A DNA stretch of 6,333 nt from assembly GCA_017960415.1 (NCBI GenBank), contig JAGCZE010000471.1:1-6333 (forward strand), in the 5' to 3' direction. The notes beneath the pieces were generated by a model that saw only the letters and a program-made list of their open reading frames with translations, was not told the origin of the DNA and did no database searches. The stretch comes from Lachnospiraceae bacterium. GTDB lineage: Bacteria > Bacillota_A > Clostridia > Lachnospirales > Lachnospiraceae. This document shows positions 1 through 5,969 of the stretch, piece by piece. A program made the translations under genes and the position numbers. Each line of letters opens with the position of its first letter. Position 1 is the stretch's first letter.

Positions 1-532
1 AGAATCTCAGCACAAATGAAGCCAGAACGAATACAATACCCATTGCATCTGTCACGAGATAGAACACGCCGGTGGTAAACAATATCGTTAATGCCTGCAC
101 CAGCATGTTTGAAAGCGACAGGAACCGGTCGATGGAATTCTCGGCCTCAGCTACAGCAAATACGAAATCGTTGTAGTACTTCGGATCGTCATAGCAGGAC
201 AGATCGATCTCGGAAGCCTTTTTGTACATCTGCTCCTTTAATGCTCTGTACAGCTTCGGCTTTGATCTGTAGCTCCAGCCGTGTATAAAGAAACCGTCGG
301 GAATGATCTGCAGCAGATTTACGGTAAGTATGATCCCTATGACCAAGAGAGCCTTCCAGAAAGGTTCCTGATACTCGGCGCAGTGCAGCACATATCTGAT
401 ACCCAGTACATGTTCGATAAAAATGACACCCTGATATCTGAACCCGTCATACAGATGATAGATCATATACCCCGGACAGGTCTTGAAGCACAGCCTCCAC
501 AGAAAGAGCTGGTTCTGTATCACATGTTTCAT
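1..532 (-). CDS. ABC exporter half-transporter, N-terminal membrane part (partial, runs off left edge)
   Basis: The first 177 residues of a second ABC half-transporter can be read before the window ends; the ATPase domain lies outside. The start is ATG at 532-530, which overlaps the TGA of the upstream exporter by 4 bases (ATGA) and has a strong GGAGGT site 8 bases ahead. Hydrophobic stretches fall at about residues 58-77 (after a charged amphipathic N-terminus) and 144-177. Residues 108-116 (EIDLSCYDD) match residues 119-127 of the upstream gene (NVELSCFED) in the cytoplasmic region after the second membrane segment, so the two are diverged paralogues. Overlapping half-transporter genes of this kind usually make a heterodimeric exporter in the inner membrane; that is inferred here. 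The reading frame is open throughout. Substrate unknown. Whether its ATPase site is intact or degenerate cannot be seen. Confidence 0.9.
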   Translation of the reverse strand, partial: MKHVIQNQLFLWRLCFKTCPGYMIYHLYDGFRYQGVIFIEHVLGIRYVLHCAEYQEPFWKALLVIGIILTVNLLQIIPDGFFIHGWSYRSKPKLYRALKEQMYKKASEIDLSCYDDPKYYNDFVFAVAEAENSIDRFLSLSNMLVQALTILFTTGVFYLVTDAMGIVFVLASFVLRF

Positions 533-2466
533 GCGAATGCACCTCCCTCTGTAACCTGTACATCGGATGAAGTACATTTCCCGCTATTCTCCGAAGATAA
601 ATCTGCTTTTTCCCCGTCTCCCGGATATAAACTGCCGTTTGCTTCCTCATCGGATACGGCCAGATAATTCTTCGCCTGCTTTGAGTACATATCAGCATAC
701 AGGCCCTTCTTGTCCATCAGCATCCGGTGGGTTCCCTCTTCCTTCACTGTTCCGTCGGAAAGAAGATATACCCAGTAGGCATTCTGTACCGACGAGAGCC
801 TGTGAGATATGAACACCAGTGTGTTTTCACGACATGAATCGTAAATATTGTCGAAGAGCTGAGCCTCGGCTATCGGATCGAGAGCACTGCTGGGTTCGTC
901 AAATATCTTGAAGGGACATTCGCGCACAAATGCCCTGGCCACAACGATCTTCTGGAACTCGCCTCCGGAAAGCATCGCGCCTTCATCATCGAACTCTCGC
1001 GTCAGTATCGTCTGCAAGCCCTTCGGCAATGACATTACTTTTTCATACGCTCCCGCCAGCTTCAAAGCTTCGGTAACGCGCCTTTCCCTGTCCTGCGCCG
1101 GAATGTCTGAACCCATCAGCACATTGTCCGCCACGCTCATGGAGAACATCCTGTGATCCTGAAAAGCCGTTGCAAACAAAGCCCTGTATTTGCGAAGATT
1201 ATATTCCCTGATATCCCTGCCGTTCAGCAATATCTGTCCTTCGGTCGGGTCGTAGAATCTGAGCAGCAGCTTGATCAGCGTAGTCTTTCCGGCCCCGTTG
1301 TGTCCTACCAGCGCATATGTCTTTCCGCCCCTGAACTCCATCGAAAGGTTGGAAATGACCTGTTTATCCTTGTACGAAAATGAAACATTCTTAAATTCGA
1401 TGGAATTGATCGTGTTTCCGGGATCGATACCGTCAAGATCCTCGGGGATCCTCTCCTTATATTCCAGAAACGTGCGAAGATACTCAATAAACAGCCCGTT
1501 TTTGAAAAGATCCGTAAGTGCCTCTGTAAAACCTATCAGTATCCAGGTTGTCGATACCATCATGCTCGTGATGACCGAAAGCTGGGCCAGGCTCATGGTC
1601 CGGCTCACCAGGGTCCTGTATGCGCCGTAGATCAGCAAGCCTTCGAAAATGAAGGTAAACGTAAACATTACATACAGCCAATGCAGAACCATGGCTTTTT
1701 TCGTATATTTCTTCGTAACCTCGCCCACGCCGGTGATCGCTTCGCGATACTGCTGCTTCATTAATGAAAATACGCCTGTCAGACGCATTTCCTTGGCATA
1801 TTCCGGAAGATACATAACACGGTTGATGTAAGCGATCTTTCGGTTGTGGGGCGCCATATCTTTATTTCTCTCAAAGTCGATACGGCTGAGTTTGCGGTTA
1901 AATACGAAATTTCCGATGACCGGCAGCAATACGAACAGTACCGATATCGCATCAACCTGATACATGAAAATAAATGCGCATACACTGGCGATAGCACCGA
2001 AAACGACCTTGAACGCTGCTTCGACAGTAGTAATCAGACGGTCATCGGCTTTTTCCATCGCAAGAGTGTAACGGTCATAGAAATCGCTGTCCTCAAAGCA
2101 GGAAAGCTCTACATTCCTGGCCTTCTTGAACAGTCTGCGATACAGTCCCTTATTGACGACGGCCTGCGCAACCGGATATATACGGCCGGTCAGAATCTTG
2201 TCATACAGCGAAAGTCCGGCCTCAACAACCGCAACAACTATTACGAACACCATGATCGTTCCGAAGCTGTCACCGCGTTCCAGTGAATTGATCACATAGC
2301 GCATAAAAAAAGCGCTGTAAAACAGCCATTCAAAATATCCAAAGAACCTGCTGAATCCTTTGTGTACCACAAGTGAAGGACATATCCCCCATAGCAGCTT
2401 CATCGCAAAGAGATTGTTTTTGACCGCCCGGCCCTTTCGGAGCCGGGTTTCCTGTTGTTCGCCCAT
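529..2466 (-). CDS. ABC exporter half-transporter, membrane domain fused to ATPase domain
   Basis: A complete 645-residue half-transporter acting in the cytoplasmic membrane. Residues here count from the ATG at 2466. Six hydrophobic segments lie near 42-62, 68-88, 154-171, 173-191, 258-283 and 296-317. The ATPase follows, with A-loop Tyr365, Walker A GHNGAGKTT at 388-396, Q-loop Gln436, signature LSGGE at 499-503, Walker B FKIFDE at 519-524 with catalytic Glu524, D-loop SALD near 527-530 and switch His555. All catalytic residues are present. The last 45 or so residues are a polar, acidic, Ser/Gly-rich tail without recognisable domain. I prefer this ATG because AAGGAG sits 10 bases upstream; an in-frame GTG at 2499 would add 11 residues and has a poorer site. 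The gene overlaps the next half-transporter by 4 bases. Exporter type follows from the fused layout; the substrate (drug, lipid, peptide) cannot be told. Confidence 0.95.
   Translation of the reverse strand: MGEQQETRLRKGRAVKNNLFAMKLLWGICPSLVVHKGFSRFFGYFEWLFYSAFFMRYVINSLERGDSFGTIMVFVIVVAVVEAGLSLYDKILTGRIYPVAQAVVNKGLYRRLFKKARNVELSCFEDSDFYDRYTLAMEKADDRLITTVEAAFKVVFGAIASVCAFIFMYQVDAISVLFVLLPVIGNFVFNRKLSRIDFERNKDMAPHNRKIAYINRVMYLPEYAKEMRLTGVFSLMKQQYREAITGVGEVTKKYTKKAMVLHWLYVMFTFTFIFEGLLIYGAYRTLVSRTMSLAQLSVITSMMVSTTWILIGFTEALTDLFKNGLFIEYLRTFLEYKERIPEDLDGIDPGNTINSIEFKNVSFSYKDKQVISNLSMEFRGGKTYALVGHNGAGKTTLIKLLLRFYDPTEGQILLNGRDIREYNLRKYRALFATAFQDHRMFSMSVADNVLMGSDIPAQDRERRVTEALKLAGAYEKVMSLPKGLQTILTREFDDEGAMLSGGEFQKIVVARAFVRECPFKIFDEPSSALDPIAEAQLFDNIYDSCRENTLVFISHRLSSVQNAYWVYLLSDGTVKEEGTHRMLMDKKGLYADMYSKQAKNYLAVSDEEANGSLYPGDGEKADLSSENSGKCTSSDVQVTEGGAFA
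541..546 (-). promoter_or_regulatory. Shine-Dalgarno site of the second ABC half-transporter, inside the first gene
   Basis: The minus strand reads GGAGGT here, 8 bases before the ATG at 532-530. It lies within the last codons of the upstream exporter (encoding its glycine-rich end). Together with the ATGA overlap it supports translational coupling and fixes the start of the second half-transporter. Confidence 0.8.
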
Positions 2467-2476
2467 ATACTTTGAA

Positions 2477-2482
2477 CTCCTT
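2477..2482 (-). promoter_or_regulatory. Shine-Dalgarno site that decides the exporter start
   Basis: The minus strand reads AAGGAG within AAAAAGGAGT, 10 bases before the ATG at 2466-2464. It lies downstream of the alternative GTG at 2499, so it cannot serve that codon. This argues for the shorter, 645-residue protein. Confidence 0.7.
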
Positions 2483-2509
2483 TTTCGAAGTCTACTCACT
2501 ATTACTCTG

Positions 2510-2538
2510 ATATAACAAACGCTTCCAAAGAACTACAA
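2510..2538 (-). promoter_or_regulatory. Possible weak promoter for the ABC exporter pair
   Basis: On the minus strand TTGTAG (2538-2533) and TTATAT (2515-2510) are separated by 17 bases. Each box matches only three of six positions of the sigma-A consensus, so the call rests on spacing and on the location in the 133-base gap ahead of the exporter genes. A promoter is expected somewhere in this gap if the exporters are transcribed separately from the shikimate kinase; no terminator is visible to prove that they are. Confidence 0.25.
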
Positions 2539-2599
2539 AATCCATCATATTCTAACGGAACATTATTCTTTCATTTCACCCCGGATATTTCCGAAATGC

Positions 2600-3097
2600 T
2601 CACTCTTTCCTGAGTTGTTCAATTTTTTTACAGATTGATTCTACAGCGGCATTTACGCTTGAATCATTATCAACGGTAATATCCGACCATTTCTCATATT
2701 TTTCGTGCCGCTCGGCATAAATGGTTTCGACGCCCTTCGCGGCCGTTACAGGTCTTCCTCCGCGGGCCAGCTTGTCAAGCTCACGCCTGATATAAATAAC
2801 TGTACCGGCCATATGCAGCAGTTCTTCATTTTCGGGTATCTCCACAACCCCACCGCCAAGCGATATCACTGTTCTCGTGCATTTGTTCATCTGCGCAAGA
2901 ACCTCGGATTCCTTTTCACGAAATTTCGGAACACCGAAACATCCGATATAATCCGCAGGACTGATGCCGAAATATTCCTCGAACTCCGTATCCGCATCTA
3001 TAAAACTGTAACCGAGTTTCTGTGCCAATTGCCGTCCTATGGTGCTTTTCCCGCACCCGGGCATACCGATCAGAAGTATATTGTAAGATTTAGCCAT
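2600..3097 (-). CDS. aroK: Shikimate kinase
   Basis: A 165-residue cytoplasmic kinase expected to phosphorylate shikimate to shikimate 3-phosphate with ATP, the fifth step of the chorismate pathway. The length is normal for the family. Visible motifs are Walker A GMPGCGKST at 11-19, the shikimate-binding DAD pair Asp34/Asp36, Arg60 in the FREKE block, the GGG loop at 81-83, lid-region RPVT with Arg115, and Arg130/Tyr134 of the C-terminal R-x3-Y block followed by SD. All residues I associate with substrate binding are present, so it looks active. The start ATG has AGGTTG 7 bases upstream, a modest site. It stands alone: no other aromatic amino acid gene is adjacent, and it is separated by 119 and 133 bases from its neighbours. 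A related small-molecule kinase (gluconate kinase type) is less likely because of the DAD, GGG and FREKE set. Confidence 0.88.
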   Translation of the reverse strand: MAKSYNILLIGMPGCGKSTIGRQLAQKLGYSFIDADTEFEEYFGISPADYIGCFGVPKFREKESEVLAQMNKCTRTVISLGGGVVEIPENEELLHMAGTVIYIRRELDKLARGGRPVTAAKGVETIYAERHEKYEKWSDITVDNDSSVNAAVESICKKIEQLRKE

Positions 3098-3121
3098 TTT
3101 ATATCAACCTGATGTTTATTT

Positions 3122-3155
3122 ATGATATGATGAGATACTTAAAAAATGAAATCAA
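3122..3155 (-). promoter_or_regulatory. Possible promoter of the shikimate kinase gene
   Basis: Two overlapping readings exist on the minus strand. TTGATT (3155-3150) and CATCAT (3132-3127) lie 17 bases apart, each matching four of six consensus positions. Alternatively TATCAT (3127-3122, five of six) pairs with TTCATT (3150-3145), also with 17 bases between. Either would start transcription roughly 20 bases or less ahead of the ribosome site at 3110-3105. AT-richness makes chance matches common, hence the low confidence. Confidence 0.35.
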
Positions 3156-3171
3156 TAGAGCTTTTCATTTT
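3143..3171 (-). terminator. AT-rich inverted repeat, weak terminator or operator candidate
   Basis: On the minus strand AAAATGAAA (3171-3163) and TTTCATTTT (3151-3143) form a perfect 9-base inverted repeat around an 11-base loop, with the right arm running into further T residues. It sits 45 bases after the stop of the AlkZ-related gene, the right place for a terminator, and the T-run fits. The stem holds only one G-C pair, so it would be a weak terminator; the symmetry and overlap with promoter-like boxes leave an operator role possible. Confidence 0.35.
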
Positions 3172-3216
3172 GCATCATTTCCATTGCGGACACACCGCCG
3201 AAGCACAGTAAAAACT

Positions 3217-3933
3217 TCACTTCAACATCTTCTCAATTGCCGATGTATCCGCATGCGGCAGAATCTTCGTAAAATGCTCAACCAGCCGCTCATAAGACTC
3301 CTCGGGAGTTCTTGAATAAACAGCATCCGTAAATTCCCGGCCGAAGAACTTCTCGGGTGTCGAATACTCTGCTATGCCCCAGCCGTATTCGTTTCCGAAT
3401 TTGTCCACGGCATATCTGAAATCACTTACAATGACATAACATTGCTTCTGAAGACGGGCTATAGCACTGTCAAAGCCCTTCTTACCGCCCTTGCGGTAAT
3501 TGCCCAGCGCCTTGAGCGGCTTTGAAAGGATCGGTGCATTATTTTCAAGCAGTTCATACAGCGTTTTATCGTCATAAGAAGCCAGTCCGTCCTCATACCG
3601 GGCATCGAAATCATATCCGTTTCTCCGGTAATTGGCAAAATCCGGAAACCATTCTTTGCTGATATACACTGCCTTGCCGCCCAGAAACTTTCCGTATGCG
3701 CAATGAGCATTATTGATCACCGGACCTTTCCATTCCCATGCGTCCCAAAAACCGTTATCGCCGTCATTGTACCCGCATCCCCTGGCGATGTGTTCTTCGA
3801 GTGAAAAGCCCTTTATCTCATTTTCGAAGAAAGGGACAAATCCAAGCTCATCGATTGCCCTGATAAGTTCCTGATCGGATCCTATCTTAAAGGTTTTATC
3901 CGTAAATCCTGTTTTCGCAGTTTCTTTATTCAT
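3217..3933 (-). CDS. AlkZ-related protein (winged-helix type), function unproven
   Basis: A 238-residue soluble protein without signal peptide or membrane segment. I recognise conserved blocks of a Clostridia family usually labelled AlkZ-related: GFVPFFENEIKGFSLEEH at 31-48, WEWKGP at 66-71, WFPDFANYRRNGYDFDARY at 95-113, KGGKKGFDSAIARLQKQ at 148-164 and a VSDFRY block near 169-174. AlkZ/YcaQ enzymes are DNA glycosylases that unhook interstrand crosslinks; this protein is much shorter than they are, and I cannot see their N-terminal Q-x-D/Q catalytic motif. The only Q-x-Q (Gln162, Gln164) is late in the chain and should not be taken as the active site. The label is therefore a family name, not a function. 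The ATG at 3933 overlaps the TGA of the preceding TIR-like gene by 4 bases, with AAGGGAG 11 bases upstream, indicating coupled translation. Confidence 0.72.
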   Translation of the reverse strand: MNKETAKTGFTDKTFKIGSDQELIRAIDELGFVPFFENEIKGFSLEEHIARGCGYNDGDNGFWDAWEWKGPVINNAHCAYGKFLGGKAVYISKEWFPDFANYRRNGYDFDARYEDGLASYDDKTLYELLENNAPILSKPLKALGNYRKGGKKGFDSAIARLQKQCYVIVSDFRYAVDKFGNEYGWGIAEYSTPEKFFGREFTDAVYSRTPEESYERLVEHFTKILPHADTSAIEKMLK

Positions 3934-4475
3934 AAAATCCCCATCTCCCTTAGGATCCCGGCACGGATCAATTCATTCCACTCATCCGGGAAACGCTCAT
4001 CCATCTCAGTCTGCTGACGGTAGGTTTCAGAGGACAGCCACATGGATCTGTCATACTCGCGGCAATAGATCAATACCTTCGAAAGTTCTCTCAAATAGCC
4101 GATCGCGTCAAGAAACTGTATCTCTCCGCAGATCTTATTGAAAATGTATTCGATCCCGCGCTCCATGCCTATCGGGAGCAAAGCTATATGAAGCTGCTGA
4201 ATCTTACGAAACAGCAGCTTTCTTGCTTTACAATTTATGGATAAAAAAGACATCGTTGCAGGACATACTGCGAGACGCATCTGCGAAAGTACCTCATCGG
4301 TAATGTCTCCGGGGTCCCGTGAATAATAAACAGCAACATGAGGATAAAGCCGCAGTATCCTGTCGGAAATATCATCAAGATATTTGTCATAATCCTCATC
4401 AGCGGCAAAAAACAGGATACGCACGAGCCCGCGTGGATTTCTGTCACAATATGTTTTTACCTGCAATCCCGACAT
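3930..4475 (-). CDS. TIR-like alpha/beta domain protein, function unknown
   Basis: A 181-residue soluble protein. Its first 135 residues alternate strands and helices: strand 18-24 (VRILFFA), helix about 28-42, strand 46-51, helix 58-66, strand 67-72 (RLAVCPA), helix 83-95, strand 96-101 (HIALLP), helix 105-116, strand 118-122 (EIQFL), helix 126-138. From memory this pattern, especially QMRLAVCPAT, the IALLPIG strand and the GEIQFLD strand, resembles the N-terminal TIR-like domain of larger Lachnospiraceae proteins that carry a second TIR domain or TPR repeats. Here the protein ends after a 45-residue helical tail instead. The helix after strand three (ARKLLF) shows no glutamate where TIR NADases place theirs, so enzyme activity is doubtful. 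It begins 10 bases after nfnB and overlaps the AlkZ-related gene, so it is probably cotranscribed with both. Real gene: sure; family: moderate. Confidence 0.6.
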   Translation of the reverse strand: MSGLQVKTYCDRNPRGLVRILFFAADEDYDKYLDDISDRILRLYPHVAVYYSRDPGDITDEVLSQMRLAVCPATMSFLSINCKARKLLFRKIQQLHIALLPIGMERGIEYIFNKICGEIQFLDAIGYLRELSKVLIYCREYDRSMWLSSETYRQQTEMDERFPDEWNELIRAGILREMGIL

Positions 4476-4479
4476 ACAA

Positions 4480-4484
4480 CCTCC
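4480..4484 (-). promoter_or_regulatory. Close-set Shine-Dalgarno site of the TIR-like gene
   Basis: The minus strand reads GGAGG directly after the nfnB stop and only 4 bases before the ATG at 4475-4473. This spacing is shorter than usual. The next in-frame candidate is TTG at codon 4, 13 bases from the site. The exact start is uncertain by a few residues, and initiation may depend on ribosomes ending nfnB translation. Confidence 0.55.
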
Positions 4485-4485
4485 A

Positions 4486-5895
4486 TCAGCCTTTTAATGC
4501 CTTATCAATAGCAGCCGCAGCAGTCTTTCCGGCACCCATGGCCGAAATAACGGTAGCTGCACCGGTAACCGCATCACCGCCGGCATAAACTGCGTCACGT
4601 GAAGTCAGACCGTCTTCATTTACGATAATGCCTCCGTGTGAATTAACCTCAAGTCCGGCTGTAGTGTTCTTGATAAGCGGGTTCGGTGAGGTTCCGATAG
4701 CCATAACAACAGCATCTACCTCAAGCTCATATTCTGAACCTTCGATCGGAACGGGACGTCTTCTGCCTCTTGCATCAGGCTCTCCGAGCTCCATCTTCTG
4801 TACTTTCATACCTGTTACGAAACCGTTCTTCGGGTCTCTCGGATCATCGGGATTCTTATATCCGAGGATTTCAACGGGATTGCGCAGCAGCTGGAAGTCA
4901 ATGCCTTCCTCGATCGCATGCTCAACCTCTTCCTTTCTTGCGGGAAGCTCTTCCATCGAGCGTCTGTAAACGATATAAACCTTCTCGGCACCAAGTCTCA
5001 ACGCAGTCCTTGCGGCGTCCATAGCAACGTTTCCGCCGCCTACAACAGCAACCCTTCCCCCCTTCATGATAGGTGTATCGGGGTCGTCCTTAAAGGCCTT
5101 CATCAGGTTGCTTCTGGTCAGGTATTCATTGGCCGAATATACACCCTTCAATGACTCTCCGGGGCGGTTCATGAAATTGGGAAGACCTGCGCCCGAACCG
5201 ATAAATACCGCTTCAAAGCCTTTTTCGAACAGTTCGTCAATAGTAAGTGTCTTACCGATGATGATGTTGGTCTCAATATCGACACCCATCTTTTTCAGAA
5301 GCTCAACCTCGCGTGCAACGATAGCCTTCGGAAGACGGAACTCGGGAATTCCGTATACGAGCACGCCGCCGGCTGTATGAAGAGCCTCAAAAACCGTAAC
5401 TTTATATCCGAGTCTTGCAAGATCTCCGGCACAGGTAAGTCCGGAAGGACCTGAACCTACGATCGCAACTCTGTGGCCGTTGGATGCGGGTACCTTAACC
5501 TCTGCGTTGGCAAGTTCATTGTGACGGTCGGCAACGAATCTTTCAAGACGTCCGATACCTACGGGATCTCCCTTGATACCTCTTACGCACTTCGATTCGC
5601 ACTGTGTTTCCTGGGGACATACACGTCCGCAGACAGCGGGAAGAGTACTGGACTCGGCGATTACCTGATAAGCACCTTCATAATCCTTTTCAACGATCTT
5701 CTTGATAAAATCAGGAATATGGACATTTACGGGACATCCCGAAACGCAGGGGCTGTTCTTGCAGTTTAAGCAGCGTGCGGCCTCGTCGAGAGCGATCTCT
5801 TCGGTGTAGCCGAGCGCAACTTCCTGAAAGTTTTTATTTCTGACATCCGGAGCCTGTGAAGGCATGGGATTCTTATATAATGACATGTTGGGCAT
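4486..5895 (-). CDS. nfnB: NADH-dependent reduced ferredoxin:NADP+ oxidoreductase, large subunit
   Basis: A 469-residue cytoplasmic iron-sulfur flavoprotein of the glutamate synthase small-chain superfamily. The N-terminus carries two cysteine sets for [4Fe-4S] clusters: C42-x2-C45-x4-C50-x3-C54 and C89-x3-C93-x5-C99-x3-C103. An FAD-binding GSGPSG follows at 147-152, a second dinucleotide motif GGGNVA at 286-291 for NADPH, and the closing FAD block AGGDAV at 438-443. Sequence alone could mean glutamate synthase (GltD type), and automatic labels often say so. The gene just upstream, a PyrK-like subunit with an aspartate-bearing cluster motif, points instead to NfnAB, where electrons from NADPH are split to ferredoxin and NAD+, or the reverse. 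No large glutamate synthase subunit is in view. The ATG has AAAAGGAG 7 bases upstream. Sulfide dehydrogenase (SudA) is a near-identical family name and remains possible. Confidence 0.88.
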   Translation of the reverse strand: MPNMSLYKNPMPSQAPDVRNKNFQEVALGYTEEIALDEAARCLNCKNSPCVSGCPVNVHIPDFIKKIVEKDYEGAYQVIAESSTLPAVCGRVCPQETQCESKCVRGIKGDPVGIGRLERFVADRHNELANAEVKVPASNGHRVAIVGSGPSGLTCAGDLARLGYKVTVFEALHTAGGVLVYGIPEFRLPKAIVAREVELLKKMGVDIETNIIIGKTLTIDELFEKGFEAVFIGSGAGLPNFMNRPGESLKGVYSANEYLTRSNLMKAFKDDPDTPIMKGGRVAVVGGGNVAMDAARTALRLGAEKVYIVYRRSMEELPARKEEVEHAIEEGIDFQLLRNPVEILGYKNPDDPRDPKNGFVTGMKVQKMELGEPDARGRRRPVPIEGSEYELEVDAVVMAIGTSPNPLIKNTTAGLEVNSHGGIIVNEDGLTSRDAVYAGGDAVTGAATVISAMGAGKTAAAAIDKALKG

Positions 5896-5926
5896 ATTAG
5901 TTCTCCTTTTTGTAATATGGTCATTC

Positions 5927-5947
5927 GCAATCCGCTTCGCTACTTGC
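5927..5947 (-). other. Imperfect hairpin between nfnA and nfnB
   Basis: In the 74-base gap the minus strand reads GCAAGTAGC-GAA-GCGGATTGC, which can fold into a nine-position stem with six Watson-Crick pairs, one G-T wobble and two mismatches, closed by a C(GAA)G triloop. No T-run follows, so it is not an intrinsic terminator. GCGAA also occurs twice, 12 bases apart. It could be a degenerate copy of a dispersed intergenic repeat or an RNA element that tunes the ratio of the two subunits; neither is shown. Confidence 0.35.
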
Positions 5948-5969
5948 TCATGTGAATTTCATTATGCTA

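Noticed and set aside
281..667. Open frame of 128 codons on the plus strand across the junction of the two exporters
   Set aside because: It is antisense to both half-transporters, whose shared motif and ATGA overlap explain the region.
1846..2286. Open frame of 146 codons on the plus strand
   Set aside because: It lies wholly inside the exporter gene in antisense, has no family-like motif, and the minus-strand frame has clear ABC features.
2467..2499. GTG at 2499 as start of the exporter (11 extra residues)
   Set aside because: The strong AAGGAG at 2482-2477 lies downstream of it and is well placed for the ATG at 2466; the extra residues resemble no exporter N-terminus.
2572..2598. Nested inverted repeat (CATTTC...GAAATG with inner CGGA/TCCG) just after the shikimate kinase stop, considered as a terminator
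   Set aside because: The arms are short, interrupted by a 5-base bulge, and no T-run follows on the minus strand.
2705..3112. Open frame of 135 codons on the plus strand over the shikimate kinase
   Set aside because: The minus-strand frame carries every shikimate kinase motif; this one is its shadow.
3187..3199. GCGG-TGTGT-CCGC hairpin after the AlkZ-related gene
   Set aside because: Only a 4-base stem with no T-run; too short to call a terminator.
3444..3456. LQKQ (Gln162, Gln164) in the AlkZ-related protein as the AlkZ Q-x-Q active site
   Set aside because: In AlkZ the motif lies near the N-terminus; here it is in the last third of a shorter protein, so a chance match is more likely.
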